Made by a program: the position numbers and the translations under genes. From contig NZ_NOIT01000019.1 of the NCBI RefSeq assembly GCF_004136555.1, forward strand, positions 1 to 64,000: a stretch of DNA of 64,000 nt, written 5' to 3'. Shown piece after piece: positions 56,758 to 64,000 of the stretch; within the stretch, counting starts at the first letter, position 1; each line of letters opens with the position of its first letter. A model generated the notes under the pieces. That model was given only the letters and a program-made list of their open reading frames with translations, did no database searches and was not told where the DNA came from. The DNA comes from Kocuria carniphila (lineage in GTDB: Bacteria > Actinomycetota > Actinomycetes > Actinomycetales > Micrococcaceae).

Positions 56758-57027
56758 CCGTAGTGGATCGAGAGACTGCTGTCCCGAAGGCCTGCTTCAA
56801 GACAGTCACATCGTGCCGGGGGAGGGGCGCTGGCCAGGCGGAGCAGGCCTGGGGGAGTGCACCGAGCCTGCTCCTTCTCCCTGAAACCTTCCGACCTTCG
56901 AGGGTTCCCCGGAAGGGTGGAAGGCCTGCTGCCAGTGCTGTGAGGGATGCGTAGCCGATCCGTCTTGGACCGGTGTACTCGGAAGGTAGAGCACGGTGTG
57001 ACCGATATGCGTTCGATATTCGAGGGC

Positions 57028-57147
57028 TCAGAGGTTCCGGTGGGTCACCACTCGGGGGGCGATGGTGACCGCGGCGCCGTCGAGGTCCTCCGACCACTCG
57101 ACCTGGCAGCTCAGCCGGGAGGTCTCGTGACGGGTGTCGTCGAGCAT
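57028..57147 (-). pseudogene. C-terminal remnant of a 2Fe-2S ferredoxin
   Basis: A 39-residue frame, MLDDTRHETSRLSCQVEWS then EDLDGAAVTIAP, matches the C-terminal end of plant/adrenodoxin-type 2Fe-2S ferredoxins (the last cluster Cys in RLSCQ and the following LDG loop). The rest of the protein is absent: the codons before ATG run straight into a TAG. CopR-like box f lies 13 bp beyond it, so the promoter region seems to have been joined to this truncated gene. The wider gap 56760-57020 shows no other gene. Confidence 0.7.
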
Positions 57148-57160
57148 CCCGACCTATCAT

Positions 57161-57182
57161 TGAAGATTTGGTGAAGATCGGG
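57161..57182 (+). promoter_or_regulatory. CopR-like tandem box f
   Basis: TGAAGATTTGG followed by TGAAGATCGGG at 11-bp period, 225 bp upstream of the propeller lipoprotein. It lies immediately next to the ferredoxin remnant. Between box and gene a GTAGGA/TCCTAC inverted repeat (57230-57251) is seen. Confidence 0.7.
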
Positions 57183-57406
57183 CCGAAACAGGTTTGGTCG
57201 CTGAGTTTAAGGGCGACGATTTGATCACCGTAGGATCGTGTTGAGTCCTACTGCCAAGGGGGCGTTCTCAAGCCGATGGGTGCTGACAGGACTGGAGGTC
57301 CGTGGCGTCGAGGCTTTTAATCACACGTCAATCCCGCTCCACATCTTCGGTCCGCCACAATTCTTCTCCTAATTGGTTCGACCCGAAAGGTCTAGTGAGG
57401 ATCTTG

Positions 57407-58534
57407 ATGAATCGACGGCTCGCCGTCACCAGTCTGGCTGTTCTAATGATGGTTGGCCTGGCGGCCTGTTCCAACGGCACACCACCGGAAGCCACCACGG
57501 CGACCGCCTCCGCTCCTTCGAGCGGTGGGGGCATGACCGGAACGGTGTGGGTGGCGAACGAGGAGGGCGACAGTCTCACTGTCTTGGACGCGGCCACGAA
57601 CGAAGTCGTCACGACGTTGACCGGGGTGGAGTCCCCGCACAACGTGCAAGCCGGGGCCGACGGCTCCGTCGGATACGCGGTGAGCGGCCACGACAACACG
57701 ACCATCGCCGTCGACGCGGAAAGCTATCAGGTGGCCGCGGTTGCTCCCAGCGGACCGGCCCCCGCGCACGTGATCGACGCCGCCGACGGCACCAAGGTCT
57801 ACACCACCAATGCCGGCGACGGCACCGTCTCGGTCTACCGCGCACCGGGTTTTGACCCGGTCGCCACCATCGACCTTGGGGGGATGCCCCATGGTCTGCG
57901 CCCAGCAGCCGATGGGTCGGTGATCGCGGTGGCCAACACCGAGGCCGGTTCGGTGGATCTGATCGATCCGGGCACCGACACCAAGACCGCCTCAGTGCCG
58001 GTCGAGGGCGGCCCCGTGCAGGTGGCGGTCGACGCCGACGGTACCTACGCCTATGCCAGCATCGCCGAGCCGGCCTCGGTCGTGAAGATCGACCTCGCCG
58101 CACGGGAGGTGGTGGGCACCGTTGAGGTCTCAGCTTCTCCGGTCCAGGTGTATCTGTCCCCGGACGGCCGCACCCTGCTCTCGGCCGACCAGGGCACCGA
58201 GGCCGAGCCCGGGAACACCTTGTCCGTGATCGACCCGATCGAGATGACCGTCCGCGGCAGTGTCCGCACCGGCTCCGGTCCGCACGGGGTGGTCATCGAC
58301 ACCACCGGGACGAGGGCCTGGGTCACGAACACTTACGACGACACCGTCTCCGTCGTGGACCTTGAGAGCCTTTCGGTCCTTGCCACTGTGCCGGTGGGGG
58401 ACCTGCCGAACGGCATCAGCTTCTCCTCCCGCCCACCCGGTGATGTGGAGGAGCCCTCGATCAGACTCGAGATCCCTGAGCCGTCTCGGGCAGCCACCGG
58501 CGAGGCGGAGCAGACGGAAGGGCATGCGCACTGA
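57407..58534 (+). CDS. YVTN/NHL-type beta-propeller lipoprotein
   Basis: Lipoprotein of 375 residues: signal with lipobox GLAAC at residues 17-21, then repeated propeller blades of the YVTN kind (GTVWVANEEGDSLTVLD, TKVYTTNAGDGTVSVY, GSVIAVANTEAGSVDLID, TYAYASIAEPASVVKID, TRAWVTNTYDDTVSVVD), seven or so units. The C-terminus is acidic with a GHAH end. Such propellers scaffold or bind metals and are frequent in copper and mercury regions. The ATG at 57407 has GAGG 6 bp upstream; an upstream extension to 57302 has no signal. CopR box f suggests copper control. Confidence 0.85.
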   Translation: MNRRLAVTSLAVLMMVGLAACSNGTPPEATTATASAPSSGGGMTGTVWVANEEGDSLTVLDAATNEVVTTLTGVESPHNVQAGADGSVGYAVSGHDNTTIAVDAESYQVAAVAPSGPAPAHVIDAADGTKVYTTNAGDGTVSVYRAPGFDPVATIDLGGMPHGLRPAADGSVIAVANTEAGSVDLIDPGTDTKTASVPVEGGPVQVAVDADGTYAYASIAEPASVVKIDLAAREVVGTVEVSASPVQVYLSPDGRTLLSADQGTEAEPGNTLSVIDPIEMTVRGSVRTGSGPHGVVIDTTGTRAWVTNTYDDTVSVVDLESLSVLATVPVGDLPNGISFSSRPPGDVEEPSIRLEIPEPSRAATGEAEQTEGHAH

Positions 58535-58710
58535 TCCGGTTGCGAGTATCTACGTGGTTGGATTTGCGCCATCGGTGGTGCACACCATCCGCGTGCACCC
58601 GAGACAACAACATCAGCTGCCTGCGCTTCCCGCACATCGTTCGGCACATCCCCTCCGGACCATGTGATACGTACTCCCGCGGCTCGTGGAGGGAGCCTTA
58701 GGTCCGGGGC

Positions 58711-59802
58711 TCAGAGCCCGGAGTATGAGTGCAGGCCCTCGAAGACCGTGTTGACCACGGTGAAGTTGAAGATCACGCAGAGGTAACCGGCGATCGACAG
58801 CCACGCCGAGCGGGTGCCCGTCCACCCGCGGGTGGCGCGGGCGTGCATGTAAGCGGCGTAGACCACCCAGATCACGAAGGTCCAGACCTCCTTGGGATCC
58901 CAACCCCAGTAACGCCCCCAGGACTGCTCGGCCCAGATCGCGCCGGCGGCGAGGGTGAAGGTCCAGAACACGAACCCGACTGCGTTGAGCCGGAAGGAGA
59001 GGTTCTCGAGCGCCTGGGAGGAGGGGACCATGGCCAGGAAGCCCATGCCCGGGGCCTCCCCGGCCAGGATCGCCCGTTCGCGCCGGGCCTGCAGCAGCTG
59101 CAGCACGGCCATGGCGAACGTGATGGTGAAGATCCCAGAGGCCGCTACGGCGATGGACACGTGAATCACCAGCCACCAGGACTGCAGCGCGGGGACGAGC
59201 GGACCCACCGGGGTGGGGAAGCCGATGGTGGCCGCGCACAGCATGATCACCACAAGCCCGGACACCAGGGTCCCCACGAAGCGCAGATCCCGGCGCAGGA
59301 GTGCGGCCAGGTACACCCCGGCCACGACCAGGGCCCCGGTGGTGGCAAATTCGTACATGTTGCCCCACGGCACCCGGCCGGCGGCGATCGCCCGGCTGGC
59401 GACCGCAGCGGTGTGGAGGAGGAAGGCCAGGACCATGATGGTCAGAGCCGCCCGCGCCGCGGGGCGGCGTTCTCCGGTGTAGCGCATGGAGGAGTCGGCG
59501 ACGTGTTCGGCCAGTACGGCTCGGGTAGGAGGCTTGTGTCCGCGGCCACGTTCATTGGCGCCCAGTCCGGGCCGAGAGTCGTCGGCCTTCTTGGTGGTTC
59601 CGGCGGTGCTGTTCACCTGAGCAGGGGCGGTCGCTGCGCCCACCAGTTGCTCGTCCCGTCTGCTGTGATGCTCGGCTCGGCGCAGGGTCCTGGAGTGGGA
59701 GGCCATGTCCCAGGCGAAGGCCACGAAGGCCACCAGGTAGGTCATGGCGGCCAAGAGCATGAACAGCGCGCTCCAGGTGCCCAGGGTCTCGGTGATGGTC
59801 AT
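58711..59802 (-). CDS. ccsB: CcsB/ResC cytochrome c maturation protein
   Basis: System II cytochrome c synthetase membrane subunit, 363 residues with about eight helices. The haem-handling WWD-type domain reads EQSWGRYWGWDPKEVWTFVIW near residue 300; conserved His are present around it (HVSIAVAA, YMHARAT). An extra charged loop near residues 50-95 is unique. With ResB it delivers haem to CxxCH sites on exported apocytochromes. It is the last gene of resA-resB-ccsB and ends near the propeller gene in a convergent pair; a minor GC-rich stem is present in the 176-bp gap. Confidence 0.93.
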   Translation of the reverse strand: MTITETLGTWSALFMLLAAMTYLVAFVAFAWDMASHSRTLRRAEHHSRRDEQLVGAATAPAQVNSTAGTTKKADDSRPGLGANERGRGHKPPTRAVLAEHVADSSMRYTGERRPAARAALTIMVLAFLLHTAAVASRAIAAGRVPWGNMYEFATTGALVVAGVYLAALLRRDLRFVGTLVSGLVVIMLCAATIGFPTPVGPLVPALQSWWLVIHVSIAVAASGIFTITFAMAVLQLLQARRERAILAGEAPGMGFLAMVPSSQALENLSFRLNAVGFVFWTFTLAAGAIWAEQSWGRYWGWDPKEVWTFVIWVVYAAYMHARATRGWTGTRSAWLSIAGYLCVIFNFTVVNTVFEGLHSYSGL

Positions 59803-59816
59803 GGATGCTTGTCCTC

Positions 59817-61607
59817 TCAGTCGTGGTTAGGCCCGCTCCAGGCCCGATTCGTGCTCCGATGCGCGGCAGGGTCCCCAGGCGGATCCGCGGTTCCCCATTG
59901 CTCGGTGAACAGCTTGCTCAGCCGCTCGGCCTCGGTAGCGAGCCGGGGGTCCTCGCCGCGGGCCAGCAATCCGTACTCCAGGACCGTGCAGGCCCGGCCG
60001 TGCTCATCGACGCCCTTCGCCGCGCGCACCCAGACGCGGCGGCGGGAGATGAACATGGACATCAGCAGGCCCGTGAACGCCAGGACGAAGGAGATGAAGG
60101 CTCCGAATCGGCCGGGGTCGTAGACGATGTCCAGGCCCACGTAGCGCTTGACGTCCAGGAACTCGATCGTGCCCTTGCCCTCGGGCAGCTCGTGCACGGG
60201 GTTCGCGGCGTCTATGGCGATCGGTCCGCTCTGGCTGAGCATGCCGTTGAGCTCGGTGAGTTCCTCGACGTCGAGGACGTACACGTTCTGCGGGACCCCG
60301 CTGTCCAGCCCCAGGTCCCCGTAGTAGGAGGACAAGATCAGTTGTGGGTTGGCCAGACCCGGGTCCACTGATCGCGGCATCCCGTCCGGTCCGGTGACCG
60401 CGGTGGGAAGCAGCAACCCGGTGAAGCCGAGCTGGTCAGGTCGCGCGTCCGGGACCTTCAGCACCAGCGAGGACGTGTAGACCCCGTCGGAGGGGATGGT
60501 CACCACGGGGCCTTCGAAGGCGACGTCCCCGTTGCCGTCGGTGACCCGGATCACCGGGGCGTAGCCGTTACCAATGAGGAAAGACTTCACACCGTTGACG
60601 TTCACCGGTGCATTGACCTTCAGGGTCTCCGGCTGCGGCTCCGCACCCGGTTCCTGGACGGTGATCTCCGCGGTGAAGTCCAGGGGCGCCCCGTAGCTGC
60701 GCGGGTCCGTGGTGTCCCGGTTGAACACGGCCTCGAAGCGGTCGAGCCGCACCGAGAACGGGTCGAGCCAGTCGGGGTTGTAGTTGGTGCCGGGAGTGAA
60801 GGAGTCGTAGTTGATCAGGGTGTTGGCAAACGACTCGCCCTCCACGAGGATCTTCTGGCCCTTGTAGCCGAAGAGGGAGCCGACGGCCACGGAGACCAGC
60901 ACGCCCAGCAGGGCCAGGTGGAAGACGATGTTGCCGACCTCCTTCCACATGCCGCGCTCGGCGGCCACCGACGGGGCGGCCGAGCCCGTGTCCCGCACCG
61001 CCACCCGGTAGCCGCGCCTGCGCAGCAGCCGGGCGGCGTCGGCGACGACGTCGCCGGGGGCCGGCGCCCCGGCGCCGTCGCGCCCGCCCAGGGCCAGCGA
61101 ACGGTGCTCGGGCAGCCGCTCGAGCCGCCGCGGGGTGCGCGGGGGCTCGGCCCGCCACGCGCGCCAGTGCTTGGCCGCGCGCGGCAGCACGCAGCCCACG
61201 AGGGAGACGAACAGCAGGATGTAGATCGCGGAGAACCACGCCGAGGAGAAGACGTCGAACAGCTGCACCCGGTCCAGCCACTCCCCCAGGGCGGGGTTGT
61301 TGTCGATGTAGTCCTGGACCGCCGCCGGGTCCTGGATTCGCTGCGGGAAGATGGATCCCGGCACCGCGGCGACCGCCAGCAGCAGCAGCAGGAACAGGGC
61401 CGTGTTCATCTTCGTCAGCTGCGTCCAGGCCCACCGGGCCATGCCCAGGGGCCCCAGGGCGGGAAGCTCGACGTCACTTTTCCCAAGACCAGCAGCTGAG
61501 GAGCTCCCGGCGCCCCTGGCGGTGCTGCTCTCCCTGCTGCTGGCGGTGGTGCTCATACCGGCCTTTCTGACCCCGGGACTGGGGCGGGATGGGTTGCCTG
61601 CCGTCAT
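59817..61607 (-). CDS. resB: ResB cytochrome c maturation protein
   Basis: System II cytochrome c biogenesis protein of 596 residues. Four membrane helices are expected (NTALFLLLLLAVAAVPGSIFPQR; YILLFVSLVGCVLPR; GNIVFHLALLGVLVSVAVG; FISFVLAFTGLLMSMFISRRR) with a large outer domain between the third and fourth. FPQR and the HLALLG His are typical. The ATG at 61607 overlaps the ResA stop by 4 bp, and the ResB product works with CcsB. The frame extends upstream to 61928, but that part is antisense-like within resA. Confidence 0.93.
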   Translation of the reverse strand: MTAGNPSRPSPGVRKAGMSTTASSRESSTARGAGSSSAAGLGKSDVELPALGPLGMARWAWTQLTKMNTALFLLLLLAVAAVPGSIFPQRIQDPAAVQDYIDNNPALGEWLDRVQLFDVFSSAWFSAIYILLFVSLVGCVLPRAAKHWRAWRAEPPRTPRRLERLPEHRSLALGGRDGAGAPAPGDVVADAARLLRRRGYRVAVRDTGSAAPSVAAERGMWKEVGNIVFHLALLGVLVSVAVGSLFGYKGQKILVEGESFANTLINYDSFTPGTNYNPDWLDPFSVRLDRFEAVFNRDTTDPRSYGAPLDFTAEITVQEPGAEPQPETLKVNAPVNVNGVKSFLIGNGYAPVIRVTDGNGDVAFEGPVVTIPSDGVYTSSLVLKVPDARPDQLGFTGLLLPTAVTGPDGMPRSVDPGLANPQLILSSYYGDLGLDSGVPQNVYVLDVEELTELNGMLSQSGPIAIDAANPVHELPEGKGTIEFLDVKRYVGLDIVYDPGRFGAFISFVLAFTGLLMSMFISRRRVWVRAAKGVDEHGRACTVLEYGLLARGEDPRLATEAERLSKLFTEQWGTADPPGDPAAHRSTNRAWSGPNHD

Positions 61608-62224
61608 GCCGCTTCGGCCACCGTGTCCTCCAGCAGGGTCTCGAGCACGGAGCGGTCCGCGATGCCGAGGATGCGGGCGGCCACCCGCCCCTGGGCGTCG
61701 AGCACGAGGGTGGTGGGCACCGCCTGCGGGGGCACGTAGGCGCTCAGGGCCATCAGCACGCCCCCGTCCTTGTCCTCGAAGGATGGATAGGGGATCTCGA
61801 AGGTGCGCTCGAACGCCTCGGCGGTGGCCCGCTCGTCGCGCAGGTTCACGCCGTAGAACGCCGCCTGCCCGTCGAAGCGCTCGGCCAGCTCTCGGAGGTC
61901 CGGGGCCTCGACCCGGCACGGGGCGCACCCTGCGTACCAGAAGTTCAGCAGCGCGGGGCTCCCGCGCAGGGCCTCGGCGGAGAGGGTCGTTCCGTCGAAC
62001 AGCGTGCCGGTGAACTGCACCGGCTCCCCGCGCTGGTCGGCCGGGTACTCGGAGACCGTGCCGTCACCGGCGATGTAGCCCTTCTGGTCCCCCGAGTTCG
62101 CCTGCTGGGCCAGCGAGTCCTCCTCCGTGCACCCGGCGAGGGCGAGTCCAAGGACGCCGAGGCCCGCGAGGGAGAGCACGCGTCGGCGGGACGGACGGGA
62201 GGCGGGCGAGGGGTGGGAGATCAT
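61604..62224 (-). CDS. ResA/TlpA-like thiol-disulfide oxidoreductase lipoprotein
   Basis: Membrane-anchored thioredoxin-fold protein of 206 residues. [21 protein letters not shown] is an export signal with lipobox (Cys near residue 32); the active site is [11 protein letters not shown], a CAPC motif as in ResA, and the cis-Pro VPTTLVL is intact. It keeps apocytochrome c cysteines reduced for haem attachment by ResB/CcsB. Usually the thiol transporter CcdA lies beside this trio; none is in this window. The ATG at 62224 (7 bp after AGGTGA) is preferred to the one at 62230. Confidence 0.9.
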   Translation of the reverse strand: MISHPSPASRPSRRRVLSLAGLGVLGLALAGCTEEDSLAQQANSGDQKGYIAGDGTVSEYPADQRGEPVQFTGTLFDGTTLSAEALRGSPALLNFWYAGCAPCRVEAPDLRELAERFDGQAAFYGVNLRDERATAEAFERTFEIPYPSFEDKDGGVLMALSAYVPPQAVPTTLVLDAQGRVAARILGIADRSVLETLLEDTVAEAA

Positions 62225-62493
62225 GGGCATTTCACCTGAGGATTGGAATAGGTGTGGGGACGGGAGGGGTAGCGCAGACCCCCGCCCGGATGGGTAGGGA
62301 AGCTGATGGGCCTGGGGCGGCTACCCCACGGGCTTGCCATGGGAAGGTTCGGGGCCGGTATCCGGCATCGAGGTCCTAGATCCCAGGCAGGCCCAGGATC
62401 GGGGGCCACCGTGCAGCCGAAGCCGATTGCGCGGCCGCAAGCGTTCTCGACGCCGCGCTGTTTCCCAGCCGACGTGCTGCACCACCACCCACC

Positions 62494-62515
62494 GAAGTAC
62501 TACGATGGATAGTAA
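62494..62515. promoter_or_regulatory. BlaI-like half-site pair
   Basis: AGTACTAC and ATAGTAACT form an imperfect dyad (TACTA..TAGTA), similar to the operator sequences of BlaI-family repressors. It is 560 bp upstream of the BlaI-like gene, so the link is weak. The 62231-63069 gap shows no gene. Confidence 0.3.
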
Positions 62516-63011
62516 CTGTTCTGGGGGAGGATTTCATATCGTCTCTCCCCTTCTGCAAGAGGGCCGGTTTGCCGGTTCTACGGTCAAGGCGCTGTTGCTG
62601 GTGCGCGGCGTTCCGATGATGCCGGAGGGGAAGAATGATCTCTTCCGATGGGCGTTACTACTGATCACACGGGACCTCCACCTTTCTGGTCATGGCCATG
62701 GACGCGAGACTGTTGCACCATCTCTGCCGCACGCGGCGGCACCAGGAGTGACCGGAGCCCGCAGCAGGTCTAGCCCGTGACGCAGCCTTGGTGAACGCCA
62801 GACCGATGTGCCTCGGGTGACCTTCGGGCACCGCTGGCGCACGGCCGCCCGGACCACCTCCGGCTACGTCCACGACCGAAATGCCGATATGAACCCCACA
62901 GTGGCCGCGGAAGGCAGGTCGCTGATGTTGCGGGAAGCCCGGAAAGTGGGATTGCAGGGCTGGGTAGGTAGGGTGCTGGTGCCCCAGAATCCGCTTCGCG
63001 GCGGGGCCCTA

Positions 63012-63024
63012 CTATGGGGCATAG
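63012..63024. promoter_or_regulatory. Dyad upstream of BlaI-like gene
   Basis: CTATG and CATAG arms with a GGG centre, 45 bp before the BlaI-like ATG. Location fits an autoregulatory operator; the arms are short, so confidence is low. Confidence 0.35.
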
Positions 63025-63069
63025 GAAACGTGTGGAAGCGGCGGCGTTGGACGCGGGAAGGAGACCTCC

Positions 63070-63447
63070 ATGCACCATCTGGGACACCTGGAGTCGGCGA
63101 TCATGGACCTCATGTGGTCGCGGTCCGCTCCGGCTTCCGTCCGAGAGATCCTGGTCGGCCTGCAACCGGAGCGGGAACTGGCCTACATGACCGTGAAGAC
63201 CGTCATGGACACCCTCCACCGCAAGGGCTTGTTGATGAGGGAACCCGACGGGCGCGCCTTCCGCTACCGGCCCACCCGCACGCGTGAGCAATATACTGCC
63301 GCGCACATGGGGGAGGTCCTGGCCAGTGGCAACGACCGGCGAGCCACGCTGCTGCACTTCCTGGAGCAGATCCCGGCCGAAGACCTCACCCAGCTGCGCG
63401 AGGCATTGAACCAGGCGGCCGGGCCGCCGGCCGGGACAACCCAGTGA
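63070..63447 (+). CDS. BlaI/MecI/CopY-family repressor
   Basis: Winged-helix repressor of 125 residues. LGHLESAIMDLMWSRSAPASVREIL then YMTVKTVMDTLHRKGLLMRE and RAFRYRPTRTREQYTA are the BlaI/CopY core. The C-terminal dimerisation region has LLHFLEQIPAEDLTQLREAL. There is no CxCxxxxCxC cluster, so it is not a copper CopY but a protease-controlled type. It overlaps the M56 peptidase gene by 4 bp (GTGA), the classical BlaI-BlaR1 pair. GAAGGAG lies 6 bp before the ATG. Confidence 0.92.
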   Translation: MHHLGHLESAIMDLMWSRSAPASVREILVGLQPERELAYMTVKTVMDTLHRKGLLMREPDGRAFRYRPTRTREQYTAAHMGEVLASGNDRRATLLHFLEQIPAEDLTQLREALNQAAGPPAGTTQ

Positions 63448-64000
63448 CAACTCCGGTGCTGCTGATCACCTTCGCATTGCTCGCCACCCTGGCGGGTCCG
63501 TTGCTGAAGGGCAGGGGCTGGGTCGACCGGTCGCCCCGATTGGGGATCCTGGTCTGGCAAGCCCTAACCGCCTCGATCGTGGTGAGTGTCATCCTGGCTA
63601 GTGTGTCCCTGGCGCTACCGGTGATGCCGGTCCTCGGGGGATTGGCGGATTTCCTGCAAGCCTGCGCGATGGTCCTGCGGGCCCAGTACTCCACACCCGG
63701 AGGCGCAGTGGTCAGCATGGCAGGGGCCGTGATGGCGTTCGTGCTCGGGGCCCGGGTGCTCTACTGTTTGGCCATCGAGGTGATGTCTGCCCGGCGGGAC
63801 CGAAAAGAGCACATCGGCTCTCTGTCGTTGGTCTCCCGCCGTGATCCGACCACCGATGTGCTGGTGGTCGACCACGCGGTGCCGACCGCTTACTGTCTGC
63901 CCGGGCGTCGCCGTGACATTGTCTTCACTACCGCAGCCCTACGCGTCCTGGACGAACAACAACGTCAGGCGGTGCTGCGCCATGAACTGGCGCACCTGCA
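63444..64000 (+). CDS. M56-family (BlaR1-like) membrane peptidase, partial
   Basis: Partial gene, cut by the right end of the window after about 185 codons. It starts with GTG overlapping the repressor stop. Three hydrophobic segments precede a cytoplasmic region, and the last visible residues are VLRHELAHL, the zinc-binding HExxH motif of M56 peptidases. Sensor proteases of this type cleave BlaI-family repressors on an outside signal. The sensor domain, if any, lies beyond the window, so the signal cannot be named. In mycobacteria and relatives similar pairs control respiration and antibiotic genes. Confidence 0.88.
   Translation, partial: MTTPVLLITFALLATLAGPLLKGRGWVDRSPRLGILVWQALTASIVVSVILASVSLALPVMPVLGGLADFLQACAMVLRAQYSTPGGAVVSMAGAVMAFVLGARVLYCLAIEVMSARRDRKEHIGSLSLVSRRDPTTDVLVVDHAVPTAYCLPGRRRDIVFTTAALRVLDEQQRQAVLRHELAHL

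Noticed and set aside
56763-57174. Short plus-strand frames between the ATPase and the propeller gene
   Set aside because: They run antisense to the ferredoxin relic or through unannotated DNA and show no family signal.
62334-62780. Plus-strand 148-codon frame between resA and the BlaI-like gene
   Set aside because: No ribosome site, low-complexity translation and no domain.

Overview
The window is GC-rich DNA with actinobacterial coding style (GTG starts, ATGA and GTGA gene overlaps, long antisense shadow frames). Protein content (ResB/CcsB cytochrome c maturation, a c-di-AMP riboswitch on an NlpC/P60 gene, a CsoR/CopRS copper regulon) suggests a Micrococcaceae-like actinomycete; this is inferred from gene content only. 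It reads as a large copper-resistance island. No replication or partition gene is visible, so plasmid and chromosome cannot be told apart. A serine resolvase with a res-like dyad near the left end and two chopped gene remnants (a betaine-binding protein and a ferredoxin) show that the region was assembled by rearrangement.

Layout. 1-1.7 kb: DUF305 lipoprotein and resolvase. 2-7.4 kb: five MDR/SDR oxidoreductases. 7.9-9.1 kb: betaine-binding remnant and gnd. 9.5-13.8 kb: operon copZ, secreted metal-binding protein, copA, YHS protein, csoR. 14.1-18.2 kb: acyltransferase, copS1/copR1 and a small unknown. 18.8-20.8 kb: two NlpC/P60 proteins, one with a riboswitch. 21.4-23.5 kb: 18-Cys copper storage protein and two DUF305 proteins. 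23.6-31.7 kb: eight-gene 'headless' complex I cluster (nuoA, degenerate nuoBD-like, nuoH, J, K, L, M, N). 31.8-35.5 kb: unknown ORF, DUF305 lipoprotein, copZ2, copS2/copR2. 35.7-41.3 kb: multicopper oxidase, BNR protein, second acyltransferase, DUF2933, ICMT-like and EamA. 41.4-50.4 kb: universal stress protein, type II GAPDH, AarF kinase, beta-phosphoglucomutase-GH65 fusion, phosphoketolase. 50.5-56.7 kb: CPD-type ATPase, second csoR, and a cupredoxin-cupredoxin-ATPase-YHS fusion. 57-58.5 kb: ferredoxin remnant and beta-propeller lipoprotein. 58.7-62.2 kb: resA-resB-ccsB. 63.1-64 kb: BlaI/M56 pair cut by the window end.

How it works together. Two families of sites tie the island together. 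CsoR-like dyads (TACCCC..GGGGTA) lie in front of copZ, copZ2, the cupredoxin ATPase and the first DUF305 gene. Tandem TGAAG boxes with an 11-bp period, like those recalled for CopR of Corynebacterium, lie in front of the copper storage protein, the multicopper oxidase, the cupredoxin ATPase, an acyltransferase and the propeller lipoprotein. Cytosolic Cu(I) would be carried by CopZ, stored by the Csp protein and exported by three P1B ATPases; outside, the oxidase and DUF305/BNR/propeller proteins would handle it.

The most unusual part is the complex I-like cluster. It has the membrane arm but no Fe-S or NADH module, a NuoH loop without its quinone-site acids, a NuoB/NuoD-like protein carrying a His/Met-rich insert, and a Met-rich NuoJ. 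This suggests an ion-translocating arm adapted to metal stress.
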